A stretch of 64,000 nucleotides of DNA from Acidovorax sp. GW101-3H11 (GTDB lineage: Bacteria > Pseudomonadota > Gammaproteobacteria > Burkholderiales > Burkholderiaceae_C), in NCBI RefSeq assembly GCF_001633105.1, contig NZ_LUKZ01000012.1, positions 193,637 to 257,636 on the forward strand, in the 5' to 3' direction. Each line of letters starts with the position of its first letter. Position 1 is the first letter of the stretch. This document shows positions 52,522 to 60,694 of this stretch, piece by piece. Under the pieces are notes generated by a model. It had not been told where the DNA came from. It made no database searches and worked only from the letters and a program-made list of their open reading frames with translations. A program made the position numbers and the translations under genes.

Positions 52522-54741
52522 TCAGGTCCCGATGGTGCCGCCGTCGTTCTTGGTGATCACGATCGTGGCCGAGCGGGGGCGCTTGCCCGCGCCGTAGCCC
52601 GCATTGGAAGGCCACTGGCTGGTGTACTTGGCGGGGTCGCCCAGGTTGGCCAGCGAGGTGGTCTCACCCGGGTGCTGGATGTTCACGAAGATGGCCTTGC
52701 CATCGGGCGTTTCGGCCACACCGGTGATTTCGCTGCCGCTAGGGCCCACCAGAAAGCGCTTGAGCGTGCTCTCGGTCGCGGCCTTGCCCACGGGGGTCAC
52801 GATGTCCATCTTGGAGCCATCGGCCTTGGTGTAGCTCAGCGTCTTCTTGCCGCCGTCACCCACCTGGCCAGGCACGGCGGCCAGCATCATGCAGTTGGTC
52901 ACGTCGGTGTAGGCGCCGTCATCGGTCTGGATCCAGCAGATGCCGGTGGCCTTGCTGAAGGCCAGGCCGTCGGGGCTGGAGAAGTCCTGGTCAGCCGTCA
53001 GCGACGAGATGTTGACCAGCGTCTTGTCGGCGCCCGCTTCCGCGCCGAACAGGTACACGTCCCAGGTGAAGGCCGACACGGATGTGCCTTCCTTCAGGCG
53101 CACCAGGTGGCCGTTGGGGTTGCCGTTCTGAGCGCTGCTGCCCTTCATGTCGGTATAGGCGCGCGGGTTAGCCGCGTCGGGCAGGTACTGGCTGCCGGTG
53201 GGGTTCACGCTGCGGTTGCTGTTGTTGGTCAGCGTGAAGTACACCTCGCCGTTGGCGGGGTTCACCGCATTCCACTCGGGGCGGTCCATCTTGGTGGCAC
53301 CCACGGCGTCGGCGGCGATGCGGGTGTTGATGGCGATGTCGGCCGCGTCGGCAAACTTGTAGGCCGCGTAGCCGCTGATGGCGGTGTTGGCCAGCGACAG
53401 CTCGATCCAGCTGCCCGTGCCGTCGGCGTTGAACTTGGCCACATAGAGCTTGCCGCTGTCCAGGTACTTGTCGCCCACGGCCATGCGGTCGGCGGCGTTG
53501 GCGTCGGCCGCGTTCCACAGCGCGGTGGAGACAAACTTGTAGATGTATTCCCCGCGCGAATCGTCACCCATGTACACGCTCAGGGGCTTGCCCGCTTCCA
53601 CCTTGCCAAATGCCGCGCTTTCGTGCGCGAAGCGGCCCAGGCCCGTGCGCTTCTTGGCCATGCGGGTCTTGTCGTAGGCGTCGATTTCAACGATGTAGCC
53701 CATGCCGTTCATCTCGTTGCGGTAGTCATCGCTGCCGTCGGCCGAGGTGCCGGTCTTGCTGTTGTTCCAGCGCTGGTACTGGTCGGCAGTGCCACCACTT
53801 TCCCACCCGTGGCGCGATGCTGCGCCCTGGTTGCGGCCATAGCGCTTGAGGGCCGTCACGCTCTTGTCGTTGCCGCGTGCGGCATCGTCGGCAGCGCTGC
53901 GGGTGAAGTAGCCAAACCAGTTTTCTTCACCGGTCAGGAACGTGCCCCAAGGCGTCTTGCCCGTGCCGCAATTGTTCAGCGTGCCACGCGTGGTGGTGCC
54001 GGTGGGCGAATACTTGGTCACCAGCTGCGCATTGCCGCGTGCGGGGCCCGAAATTTCGATGGGGCTGAGCGCCGTCAGGCGGAAGTTCAGGGCCGAGTTG
54101 GGCGTGTAGGCCCACTTGCCAGCCGCCTTGGCCACTTCGATCACGGCGATACCGTGGGCAGCGGTTTCCTTGTCGATTTCCGCAGCAGGACGGGGCAAGG
54201 TGGTGGTGCCACCATTGGCGTGCAGGAAGTGCGACGACAGCTTTTCGTCGGTGGTGGCTTCGTGGTTGATGGCCAGCAGGCCGCGCTCGGTGGCGTTGTC
54301 GTTGCGCTTGCCATCGGCGCCCAGGCCAAACCACTCCATGCCGTCGTGGTGGTCACCGGCCCGCTTGTCGAAGTCGCCATCGGTGCCATCGTTCTTGTAC
54401 GCAGCCACGCCAGCGGCAATGGGGTCGCCCAGCGCGAACAGCACGCTGGCGGTGTAGCCCGCAGGCACGGCCACCACGTCGGCCAGGCTCTTGGGCACGG
54501 CACCAAAACCCAGCAGCTTGGGGCCCGCAGGCACGGCGGCGTCGTCGCTGCCACCACCACAGGCGCTCACGCCAAACCCGGCCAGCATGGCCGTGCCCAC
54601 AGTGCCCACGCTGCCACGCAGCAGGCCCCGGCGCGACAGGCGTGCACCCAGCACTGCGTCGAACGTGGGGTTGGCGGAGGTGTTGGCGTTTTCGTTGTTG
54701 AAATCGATGGCCTGCTCGGGCGCATCCACACGGTGGGTCAT
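52522..54741 (-). CDS. phoX: PhoX-family alkaline phosphatase (DUF839)
   Basis: 739 aa. Tat signal with twin arginines (SRRGLLRGSVGTVG, about 36-49) and a following Ser-Ala-Cys (VSACGGG) that could be a lipobox. PhoX-like segments: LLAINHEATTDEKLSSHFL, TGEENWFGYFTR, FAHESAAFGKVE, SPDGLAF, IFVNIQHPGETT. These enzymes release phosphate from phosphoesters outside the cytoplasm using Ca/Fe. The ATG of MTHRVDAPEQ is chosen. An 11-bp-periodic PHO-box-like array lies 54-93 bp upstream, consistent with phosphate-starvation control. Confidence 0.9.
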   Translation of the reverse strand: MTHRVDAPEQAIDFNNENANTSANPTFDAVLGARLSRRGLLRGSVGTVGTAMLAGFGVSACGGGSDDAAVPAGPKLLGFGAVPKSLADVVAVPAGYTASVLFALGDPIAAGVAAYKNDGTDGDFDKRAGDHHDGMEWFGLGADGKRNDNATERGLLAINHEATTDEKLSSHFLHANGGTTTLPRPAAEIDKETAAHGIAVIEVAKAAGKWAYTPNSALNFRLTALSPIEISGPARGNAQLVTKYSPTGTTTRGTLNNCGTGKTPWGTFLTGEENWFGYFTRSAADDAARGNDKSVTALKRYGRNQGAASRHGWESGGTADQYQRWNNSKTGTSADGSDDYRNEMNGMGYIVEIDAYDKTRMAKKRTGLGRFAHESAAFGKVEAGKPLSVYMGDDSRGEYIYKFVSTALWNAADANAADRMAVGDKYLDSGKLYVAKFNADGTGSWIELSLANTAISGYAAYKFADAADIAINTRIAADAVGATKMDRPEWNAVNPANGEVYFTLTNNSNRSVNPTGSQYLPDAANPRAYTDMKGSSAQNGNPNGHLVRLKEGTSVSAFTWDVYLFGAEAGADKTLVNISSLTADQDFSSPDGLAFSKATGICWIQTDDGAYTDVTNCMMLAAVPGQVGDGGKKTLSYTKADGSKMDIVTPVGKAATESTLKRFLVGPSGSEITGVAETPDGKAIFVNIQHPGETTSLANLGDPAKYTSQWPSNAGYGAGKRPRSATIVITKNDGGTIGT

Positions 54742-54794
54742 GGGGTTCCTCGGGGGTTGTTGGTTACAAAGCCTGTGGAGCGTAGAAACACCGG

Positions 54795-54834
54795 GTGACA
54801 CCGCCGTGAAGTTTTTGCGTCGGTTTTGTGACAT
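54795..54834 (-). promoter_or_regulatory. PHO-box-like array upstream of phoX
   Basis: On the minus strand four 7-mers at exact 11-bp intervals: ATGTCAC, CCGACGC, ACTTCAC, GTGTCAC, with 4-bp spacers (AAAA, AAAA, GGCG). The PHO box consensus is repeated CTGTCAT/C units with 4-bp spacers; the outer two units match at 6 of 7 positions, the inner two at 4 of 7. Confidence 0.55.
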
Positions 54835-54867
54835 GCGATTCCAGACTGCGCCCGAGGGATTGAGCAA

Positions 54868-54893
54868 ATACGAATAACTATCATTTGTATAAT
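54868..54893 (+). promoter_or_regulatory. Iron-type operator and -10 box of the imelysin operon
   Basis: ATACGAAT-AACTATC-ATTTGTAT is an inverted repeat (7 of 8 paired) of the A+T-rich kind bound by Fur; ATCATT matches a Fur half-site. A perfect -10 TATAAT (54888-54893) overlaps its right end, so a bound repressor would cover the promoter. The match to the 19-bp Fur consensus is about 10-11 positions. Confidence 0.5.
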
Positions 54894-55066
54894 CCCGAAC
54901 ACCCCAGACCGCCCAGCCAATCTCCGCGCCCACCCGTCTTCCCAAGGCCTGTGCGCGGCCCCCACCAGCCAGTGCGGCCCCTCCGTTCCCACCCCGTCAT
55001 CGCGGCGCCCCGCCCAGCCCCCGGCTGTCGGTGCGGCAGCCTGCGTGCCCCTTTGGAGACCCCTGC

Positions 55067-56281
55067 ATGACATCGCCCTTCCTGAAGACATCGCTGCTGG
55101 CAGCGGCCCTGTGCGCCACCACCCTCGCCTGCAGCACCGGCGCCGCCGCGCAGACCCCGGCCGCAGCCGCCCCCCAGGCCCAGGCCACACAAACGGTGAC
55201 CTCGCAGGCCGTGGCAGCGCACTACGCCACCCTGGTGCACGCCAACTACGCCGACACCCTGGCCAGCGCCCAGGCGCTGCGCGAGGCGGTGTTGGCCTTC
55301 AACACCAAGCCGTCGGCCGAGACCCTGACCGAAGCGCGCAAGCAATGGCTGGCCGCGCGCGAGTTCTATAGCCAGACCGAGGCCTTCCGCTTTTACGGTG
55401 GCCCCATTGACAACGACAACGGCCCCGAAGGCCGCATCAACGCCTGGCCTATGGACGAGTCCTTTGTGGACAGCGTGCAGGGCAAGGCCAACGCAGGCCT
55501 GGTCAACAACCGCAAGTTCGCCATCACCAAGAAGAACCTCTCGGCCCAGAACGAGCGCGGCGGCGAGGAGAACATCGCCACCGGCTGGCACGCCATCGAG
55601 TTCTTCCTGTGGGGCCAGGACCTGTCGGAAACCGGCCCGGGCAACCGCAGCTTTGAAGACTTCGTGGACGGCAAGGCGCCCAATGCCGACCGCCGCCGCC
55701 AGTACCTGACCGTGGTGACCGAGCTACTCATCGACGACCTCACCGCACTGGTGAAGGCCTGGGCGCCCGATGCGAAGAACAACTACCGCGCCAGGTTCGT
55801 GCGCGGCGGCAACGAGTCGGTCCGCAAGATGCTCGTGGGCCTGGGCTCGCTCTCGCGCGGTGAGCTGGCGGGCGAGCGCCTGGAAGTGGCCCTGAACAGC
55901 CAGGACCAGGAAGACGAACACTCGTGCTTCTCCGACAACACGCACCGCGACGCGGTGACCAATGCCCAGGGCATCCGCAACGTGTGGCTGGGCGAGTACC
56001 AGCGCGCCGACGGCAGCATGGTGAAGGGCCCATCGCTGCGCGACCTGGTGGCCGCCAAGGACGCGGCGCTGGCCGCCAAGACCACGCAGCAGATCGCGGC
56101 CTCGGTGGCAGCCGCCGAAGCCATCCAGGCGCCGTTCGACCGCGAGATCATTGGCGGCAAGGACGCCCCGGGCCGCCAGCGCATCCAGAAGACCATCGAC
56201 AGCCTCACCAGTCAAGCCAAGGACCTGGTGGCCGCCGCCAACGCCATCGGCATCACCAAACTCACGCTGGTGCAACCCTGA
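55067..56281 (+). CDS. Imelysin family protein (EfeO/IrpA-like)
   Basis: 404 aa periplasmic protein of the imelysin peptidase M75 family, generally tied to iron uptake. Signal peptide residues 1-28 (LLAAALCATTLACSTGAAAQ); the Cys in TLACSTG could be a lipobox. The GxHxxE signature is intact in GWHAIEFFLWG (about residues 172-182), and a second conserved block RNVWLGEY lies later. First gene of a four-gene operon; start at the ATG after GGAGACCCCTGC. Confidence 0.9.
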   Translation: MTSPFLKTSLLAAALCATTLACSTGAAAQTPAAAAPQAQATQTVTSQAVAAHYATLVHANYADTLASAQALREAVLAFNTKPSAETLTEARKQWLAAREFYSQTEAFRFYGGPIDNDNGPEGRINAWPMDESFVDSVQGKANAGLVNNRKFAITKKNLSAQNERGGEENIATGWHAIEFFLWGQDLSETGPGNRSFEDFVDGKAPNADRRRQYLTVVTELLIDDLTALVKAWAPDAKNNYRARFVRGGNESVRKMLVGLGSLSRGELAGERLEVALNSQDQEDEHSCFSDNTHRDAVTNAQGIRNVWLGEYQRADGSMVKGPSLRDLVAAKDAALAAKTTQQIAASVAAAEAIQAPFDREIIGGKDAPGRQRIQKTIDSLTSQAKDLVAAANAIGITKLTLVQP

Positions 56282-56283
56282 AC

Positions 56284-57765
56284 ATGTTGCTTTTGCCAGC
56301 CATTCGCCGCCAGCGCGCCCTGCGCCTGGCAGCAGCCAGCACCGTTGTCGTCGCCCTCGGCGGCCTGGGCCTGCAGTCGCTGACGGCGGCGCCCCCGCCC
56401 GACCCGCTGGGCGAAAAAACCGGCGGCGACACCACCGTGTTCGCCACCGGGCGCAATGCCTTCTCGTTCCCGGCCGCCAACCTCAGCGATGAAGAGCGCA
56501 CGCGTTTTGTCATCGGCAACTCGTTCTTCCGCCGCAACTGGGTCGAGGCCCCCGCCTCCACCAAGGCGCGCGACGGCCTGGGCCCGCATTTCATTGCGCG
56601 GTCCTGCGGTGGCTGCCATGTGCAGGACGGGCGCGGCGAGCCGCCAGCCATCTTCAACCGCCTGGGCGAGACCAAAGACCCGACCGTGGCCTTGCTGATC
56701 CGCCTGTCCATCCCCGGCACCGACGCGCACGGCGGGCCCCGTCCCGACCCGGTGTACGGCGATCAGTTCAACAATGCGGCCATCCAGGGCGTCCAACCCG
56801 AAGGGCGCGTCACGCTGCGCTACGACTCCATCAAGGGCAAATTCGCCGACGGCACGCCCTACACGCTGCAAAAACCCCTCTACGGCTTTGCCGACCTGGG
56901 CTACGGCCCCCTGCACCCTCAAGTCATGACCAGCCCGCGCATCGCGCCACAGATCATTGGCGTGGGCCTGCTCGAAGCCATTGCCGAGGCCGACATCCTG
57001 GCCAACGCCGCCGACCAGGCCGCCGCCCCCGGCCCCATCAAGGGCGTGCCCAACCAGGTGTGGGATGCGCCCGCAGGCCGCACGATGGTGGGCCGCTTTG
57101 GCTGGAAAGCCAATGTGGCCACGATTGCGCACCAGACGGGCGGCGCCTTTTTGGGCGACATGGGCATCACCTCGCGCCACTTTGCGCAGGAGGCCTGCAC
57201 GCCCGCGCAGAAGGACTGCCTGGCCGCACCCAGCGGCCAAAGCGGCGGCGAGCAGGGCCAGCCCGGCGTGGAGATCGACGACAAGACCCTGGCCGACGTG
57301 GTCTTCTACCAGGCCACGCTGGCGCCGCCCGCGCGCCGCAACATCAACGATGCGCAGGTGCTGCGTGGCCAGGCGCTGTTTGCGCAGGCCCAGTGCGCCA
57401 CCTGCCACCGCCCGAGCTACGTCACCCAGGGCGGCCCCTTCCCGCAGCTGACCAGCAAGGCGCTGAGCGGCCAGCGCATCTGGCCCTACACCGACCTGCT
57501 GCTGCACGACATGGGCGAGCGCCTGGCCGACAACCGCCCTGACTTTGGCGCCAACGGCCGCCAGTGGAAGACCCCGCCGCTGTGGGGCACGGGCCTGATC
57601 AAGGACGTGAACGGCCACACCCGCCTGCTGCACGACGGCCGCGCGCGTGGCGTACTGGAAGCCGTGCTGTGGCACGGCGGCGAGGCCGAGGCGGCCAAGG
57701 ACCAGGTGCTGAAAATGAAGAAAGCCGACCGGGATGCGCTGGTGAAATTCGTGGAGTCACTATGA
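56284..57765 (+). CDS. Dihaem oxidoreductase (DHOR / DUF1111 family)
   Basis: 493 aa exported c-type cytochrome related to dihaem peroxidases. Signal peptide about 1-36 (AAASTVVVALGGLGLQSL). Haem sites: CGGCH (about residue 108) and CATCH (about 371). Conserved blocks: GLGPHFIARSCGGCH, FGWKANVATI, LADVVFYQATLAPP, TPPLWGTGLI, LLHDGRARGVLEAVLWHGGE. It starts 2 bp after the imelysin stop and overlaps the next gene (ATGA). A redox step in iron acquisition is the working idea for this operon type. Confidence 0.9.
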   Translation: MLLLPAIRRQRALRLAAASTVVVALGGLGLQSLTAAPPPDPLGEKTGGDTTVFATGRNAFSFPAANLSDEERTRFVIGNSFFRRNWVEAPASTKARDGLGPHFIARSCGGCHVQDGRGEPPAIFNRLGETKDPTVALLIRLSIPGTDAHGGPRPDPVYGDQFNNAAIQGVQPEGRVTLRYDSIKGKFADGTPYTLQKPLYGFADLGYGPLHPQVMTSPRIAPQIIGVGLLEAIAEADILANAADQAAAPGPIKGVPNQVWDAPAGRTMVGRFGWKANVATIAHQTGGAFLGDMGITSRHFAQEACTPAQKDCLAAPSGQSGGEQGQPGVEIDDKTLADVVFYQATLAPPARRNINDAQVLRGQALFAQAQCATCHRPSYVTQGGPFPQLTSKALSGQRIWPYTDLLLHDMGERLADNRPDFGANGRQWKTPPLWGTGLIKDVNGHTRLLHDGRARGVLEAVLWHGGEAEAAKDQVLKMKKADRDALVKFVESL

Positions 57766-58853
57766 CCATGAGAACCCTTGCCGCGCTGCTGCTGGCCCTG
57801 CCCCTGGCGGCCCCGGCGCAAACTGCCACCCCCGCCTGGCAGCGCAATGCCGTGCCCTTCTACGACACGGTGCACGCGCTGCAAGGCATCTACGGCCACT
57901 GGGCCCTGCCACGTGCCCAGGACTTTGACCACAGCGCACGCGCGCTGGCGCCCGCCGTGGCGGCGCTGTGCGAAGCGCCTGCGGCAGGCGGCAAGGCCGC
58001 ACTCGAATCCGCACGCACCGCCTGGCAGGCCACAACCCGCGCGTGGGAGCAGCTGGCCGCCGTGTCCGTGGGCCCCGTCATCGCCCGCCGCAGCCAGCGC
58101 GCCATCGACTTCACACCCACCCGCCCTGCCCTGATCGAAAAAGCCATCGCCGCCCAACCCCAGGGCGCCAAGGCGTTCGAGCGCATCGGCACGCCCGCCA
58201 AGGGCCTGCCTGCACTGGAATGGCTGCTATGGACGCGCCCCGTGCAGCCAGGAAGCCCCGCCTGCAGCTACGCCCACGAGGTGGCGCAGGACGTGGCGCG
58301 TGAGTCCGCCGCGCTCGAAAAAGCCTTTGCCGACGCCTCGGGCACCGACTGGGGCGCCGAGGATGAGCAGGAGCAGTCCACCCAGGCCATCAGCGAGTTT
58401 GTGAACCAGTGGGTGGGCGGCATCGAACGCCTGCGCTGGGCGCAGATGGAGAAGCCCCTGCATGCCGCTGGATCGGGATCTGGCAGCCGCGCGCCCGACT
58501 ACCCCCGCACCGCCAGCGGCAACACCCTGGCCGCCTGGGCTGCCAGCTGGGCAGCCCTGCGCAACGTGACCGCCCTGCCTGCCAACGCCGCCACGCCCAC
58601 CCCTGGCGAGGCCCTGGTGCCGCTGGAGATGTATTTGCGCGGCAAGGGCCTGAACCCCCTGGCCGACAAGCTGCACCAGGCCGCCGGCAAGGTGGATGCA
58701 TCAATGGCACAGGTACAAAAATCCGGCGTGCAGAACAAGGCCGCCATCCAGCAAACCGCCAAGGACCTGGCCGCACTCAAATACCTGGCCGAATCCGAAG
58801 TGGCGCCTGCACTGCAGGTCAGCATTGGCTTCTCGGACGCCGATGGCGACTGA
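57762..58853 (+). CDS. Second imelysin family protein, degenerate metal motif
   Basis: 363 aa. Signal peptide about 1-20 (RTLAALLLALPLAAPAQ). An imelysin domain fills the rest, but the GxHxxE motif reads GLPALEW (about residues 148-154), i.e. His replaced by Pro while Glu is kept; this is a distinct subfamily rather than a mutation in an otherwise identical copy. Conserved NTLAAWAASWAAL in the second half. The start at 57762 overlaps the DHOR stop (ATGA), and the end overlaps the DUF1513 start by 11 bp. Confidence 0.85.
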   Translation: MTMRTLAALLLALPLAAPAQTATPAWQRNAVPFYDTVHALQGIYGHWALPRAQDFDHSARALAPAVAALCEAPAAGGKAALESARTAWQATTRAWEQLAAVSVGPVIARRSQRAIDFTPTRPALIEKAIAAQPQGAKAFERIGTPAKGLPALEWLLWTRPVQPGSPACSYAHEVAQDVARESAALEKAFADASGTDWGAEDEQEQSTQAISEFVNQWVGGIERLRWAQMEKPLHAAGSGSGSRAPDYPRTASGNTLAAWAASWAALRNVTALPANAATPTPGEALVPLEMYLRGKGLNPLADKLHQAAGKVDASMAQVQKSGVQNKAAIQQTAKDLAALKYLAESEVAPALQVSIGFSDADGD

Positions 58854-59979
58854 CCTGCACCGCCGCCATGCCCTGGCCGCGCTCGCGGGACTGGGCGCCT
58901 GCGTGCTCGCCCCCGGAGCGGCCTTCGCATCCCCCGGTGAGCGCATGCACCTGGCCGCCGCCTGGGAGCACCAGGGCAGTTTCCACATCGGTGTGCTCTC
59001 TACGCACGGAGGCGCCGGGCAGGCGCTGCAGGTTCACGCCGCGCTGGAGGTCCCGACCCGCGCGCACGGCCTGTGTGTGTTGCCCGACGGGTCGGTGATC
59101 GCCACGGCCCGCCGCCCCGGCGACTGGCTGGTGCGCTGGCGGCCCGGTGCAGGCGGCAAGCCCCAGTGGCTGTGGCAAGACGGCGAGCGATCCTTCAACG
59201 GCCATGTGCTGGCCAGCGCCGACGGCCAGCGGCTGTACACCACCGAGACCGATGCCGAGACGGGCGCAAGCTGGGTCGTGGTGCGCGACGCCCGCACGCT
59301 CGCTACCACCGCTGTTTGGCCCACCCACGGCATCGACGCACACGAGCTGGCCTGGGACACCCGGGGAAACAACGGCGGCGCCCCCACCCTGATCGTCGCC
59401 AACGGCGGCGTGCCCACAGCCCCCGAAACCGGCCGCGTCAAGCGCGAGCTGGACCGCATGGACCCATCGCTCGCGCGGCTCGATGCCCACACGGGCCGCC
59501 TGCTCGGCCAGTGGCGCCTGCCCGACCCGCGCCTGAGCCTGCGCCACCTGGCCTGGAGCCCCGACGGCGCCCTGCTGGGCATCGCGCTGCAGGCCGAACA
59601 CGACGATGCCGCCACCAAGCATGCCGCGCCCGTGCTGGCGCTGTTTGACGGCACCGCGCTGCGCGGGGTGGCGGCGCCAGACCCAATTGCCCAGCGCCTG
59701 CACGGCTACGGCGGCAGCGTGGCCGCCACCCCCACCGGCTGGGCCGTGAGCTGCCCGCGCGCCCACGGCATCGCCACGTTTTCCTTGCTGGGGGACTGGC
59801 AAGACCTGGTGCCGCTGCCCGAGGTGTGCCCGCTGGCCGTGCGCAGCGGCGCGCTGTGGGCGGGTGGCCTGGCAAGCAGCCTGCAGAACGCGCAGGCAGT
59901 GGCGCCGCTGGCGCATCCGCATGGAGCGGGGTTGCAAGGCGCGCGGCTGGACAACCACTGGGTGGTGTTGCAGGGCTGA
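58843..59979 (+). CDS. DUF1513 exported protein, predicted beta-propeller
   Basis: 378 aa. N-terminal signal with HRRHALAALAGLGACVLAPG (Tat-like, about 6-25). The mature part shows repeated propeller-like strands (HGLCVLPDGSVIATARRPGDW; GHVLASADGQRLYTTETDAE; HLAWSPDGALLGIALQ). DUF1513 genes end imelysin-DHOR-imelysin operons in Pseudomonas and others. The ATG at 58843 overlaps the imelysin stop by 11 bp. Function unknown; iron-related by context. Confidence 0.87.
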   Translation: MATDLHRRHALAALAGLGACVLAPGAAFASPGERMHLAAAWEHQGSFHIGVLSTHGGAGQALQVHAALEVPTRAHGLCVLPDGSVIATARRPGDWLVRWRPGAGGKPQWLWQDGERSFNGHVLASADGQRLYTTETDAETGASWVVVRDARTLATTAVWPTHGIDAHELAWDTRGNNGGAPTLIVANGGVPTAPETGRVKRELDRMDPSLARLDAHTGRLLGQWRLPDPRLSLRHLAWSPDGALLGIALQAEHDDAATKHAAPVLALFDGTALRGVAAPDPIAQRLHGYGGSVAATPTGWAVSCPRAHGIATFSLLGDWQDLVPLPEVCPLAVRSGALWAGGLASSLQNAQAVAPLAHPHGAGLQGARLDNHWVVLQG

Positions 59980-59986
59980 AACTTCA

Positions 59987-60047
59987 GGAAAAAACAGGCT
60001 TCTGCGCTCTATGGATAAGCGCTTTCAGCTATCAAAAGAGAAGCAAA
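59987..60047 (+). repeat. Interspersed A+T-rich element, copy 9 (full form, intergenic)
   Basis: GGAAAAAACAGGCTTCTGCG, CTCTATGGATAAGCGCTTTC and AGCTATCAAAAGAGAAGCAA form the reference copy. The left half contains a GCGCT...AGCGCT inverted pair around ATGGATA; the right half contains GCT...AGC. It starts 8 bp after the DUF1513 stop. Confidence 0.8.
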
Positions 60048-60148
60048 AACCCATCCGGCGCAACGCCCCGCAGGTCGGGTGAGCGCCGCGTAACCCGACA
60101 CCACCGCCACATGCCCCCAGTGTTCCGCCGGGTCACGCCCTGGCGGGC

Positions 60149-60694
60149 TCATTCGCCAGACAGCTCGAGCTGGCGCCGCCGCAACGCAGCCAACACCTCA
60201 GCGGCAATCTGCTCCGGCGCCATGCGCGCGGTGTCCACCACCCACCGCGCTGTCTGCGATGCAGGCCAGGGCTGGTAGTCGTGCTGCAGCACGGATTGCC
60301 AGCTGGGCGGCGTGAGCCCGGGGATGTCGCTGCGGCGGGTCTCGACGCGGCGCCGGTGTTCTGCCGCGTCCGAGCAGACCACCTCCACATCCAGCCACGG
60401 CACCGACACGCCACGGGCCACGCTGTGCCAGGCCTCGCGCGTCACCGGCAAGGGGTTCACACAGTCCACCAGCACCGGCAGGCCCTGCGCCAGCTGGGTG
60501 CGCGCCAGCGCGTAGGCGACCCGATAGCCTGCGGTGCCAACCTCGGCCCCGGCATCGCGCAGCGCCTGCTCGATGGTGTCGATGCGCAAATACACCGCCT
60601 GCCACTGCGCCAGCAATGCACGGGCTACGGTGCTCTTGCCCACGCCGGGCAGTCCGCCCAGCACCACCAAGGCTGCGGCGCCGGGCCCGCCCAT
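60149..60694 (-). CDS. P-loop kinase / AAA-family small ATPase
   Basis: 181 aa cytosolic protein with Walker A GLPGVGKST (residues 14-22), an Asp in VYLRIDTIEQAL and a Lid-like Arg-rich helix RRRVETRRSDIPG. This is the shikimate/gluconate-kinase-like or zeta-toxin-like P-loop group that phosphorylates small molecules; the substrate is unknown. Its ATG directly follows the uvrD stop (TGAATG, no gap), so translation is coupled to uvrD. Confidence 0.8.
   Translation of the reverse strand: MGGPGAAALVVLGGLPGVGKSTVARALLAQWQAVYLRIDTIEQALRDAGAEVGTAGYRVAYALARTQLAQGLPVLVDCVNPLPVTREAWHSVARGVSVPWLDVEVVCSDAAEHRRRVETRRSDIPGLTPPSWQSVLQHDYQPWPASQTARWVVDTARMAPEQIAAEVLAALRRRQLELSGE

Larger units (their letters stand above)
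54742..55066. other. Divergent control region between phoX and imelysin operon
   Basis: 325 bp without a gene. It contains a PHO-box-like array for phoX (54795-54834) and an iron-type palindrome with -10 box for the imelysin operon (54868-54893). The leader of the imelysin gene would be about 165 nt, C-rich and without a visible Shine-Dalgarno except GGAGA at 55055-55059. Confidence 0.7.

Noticed and set aside
52495..54798. 767-codon plus-strand frame opposite phoX
   Set aside because: Antisense shadow with no domain; phoX has a Tat signal, terminator and upstream control site.
59987..60047. Intergenic copy 9 as a rho-independent terminator
   Set aside because: The GCGCT/AGCGCT stem is short and not followed by a T-run; the same sequence occurs inside genes, so it is better described as the repeat.
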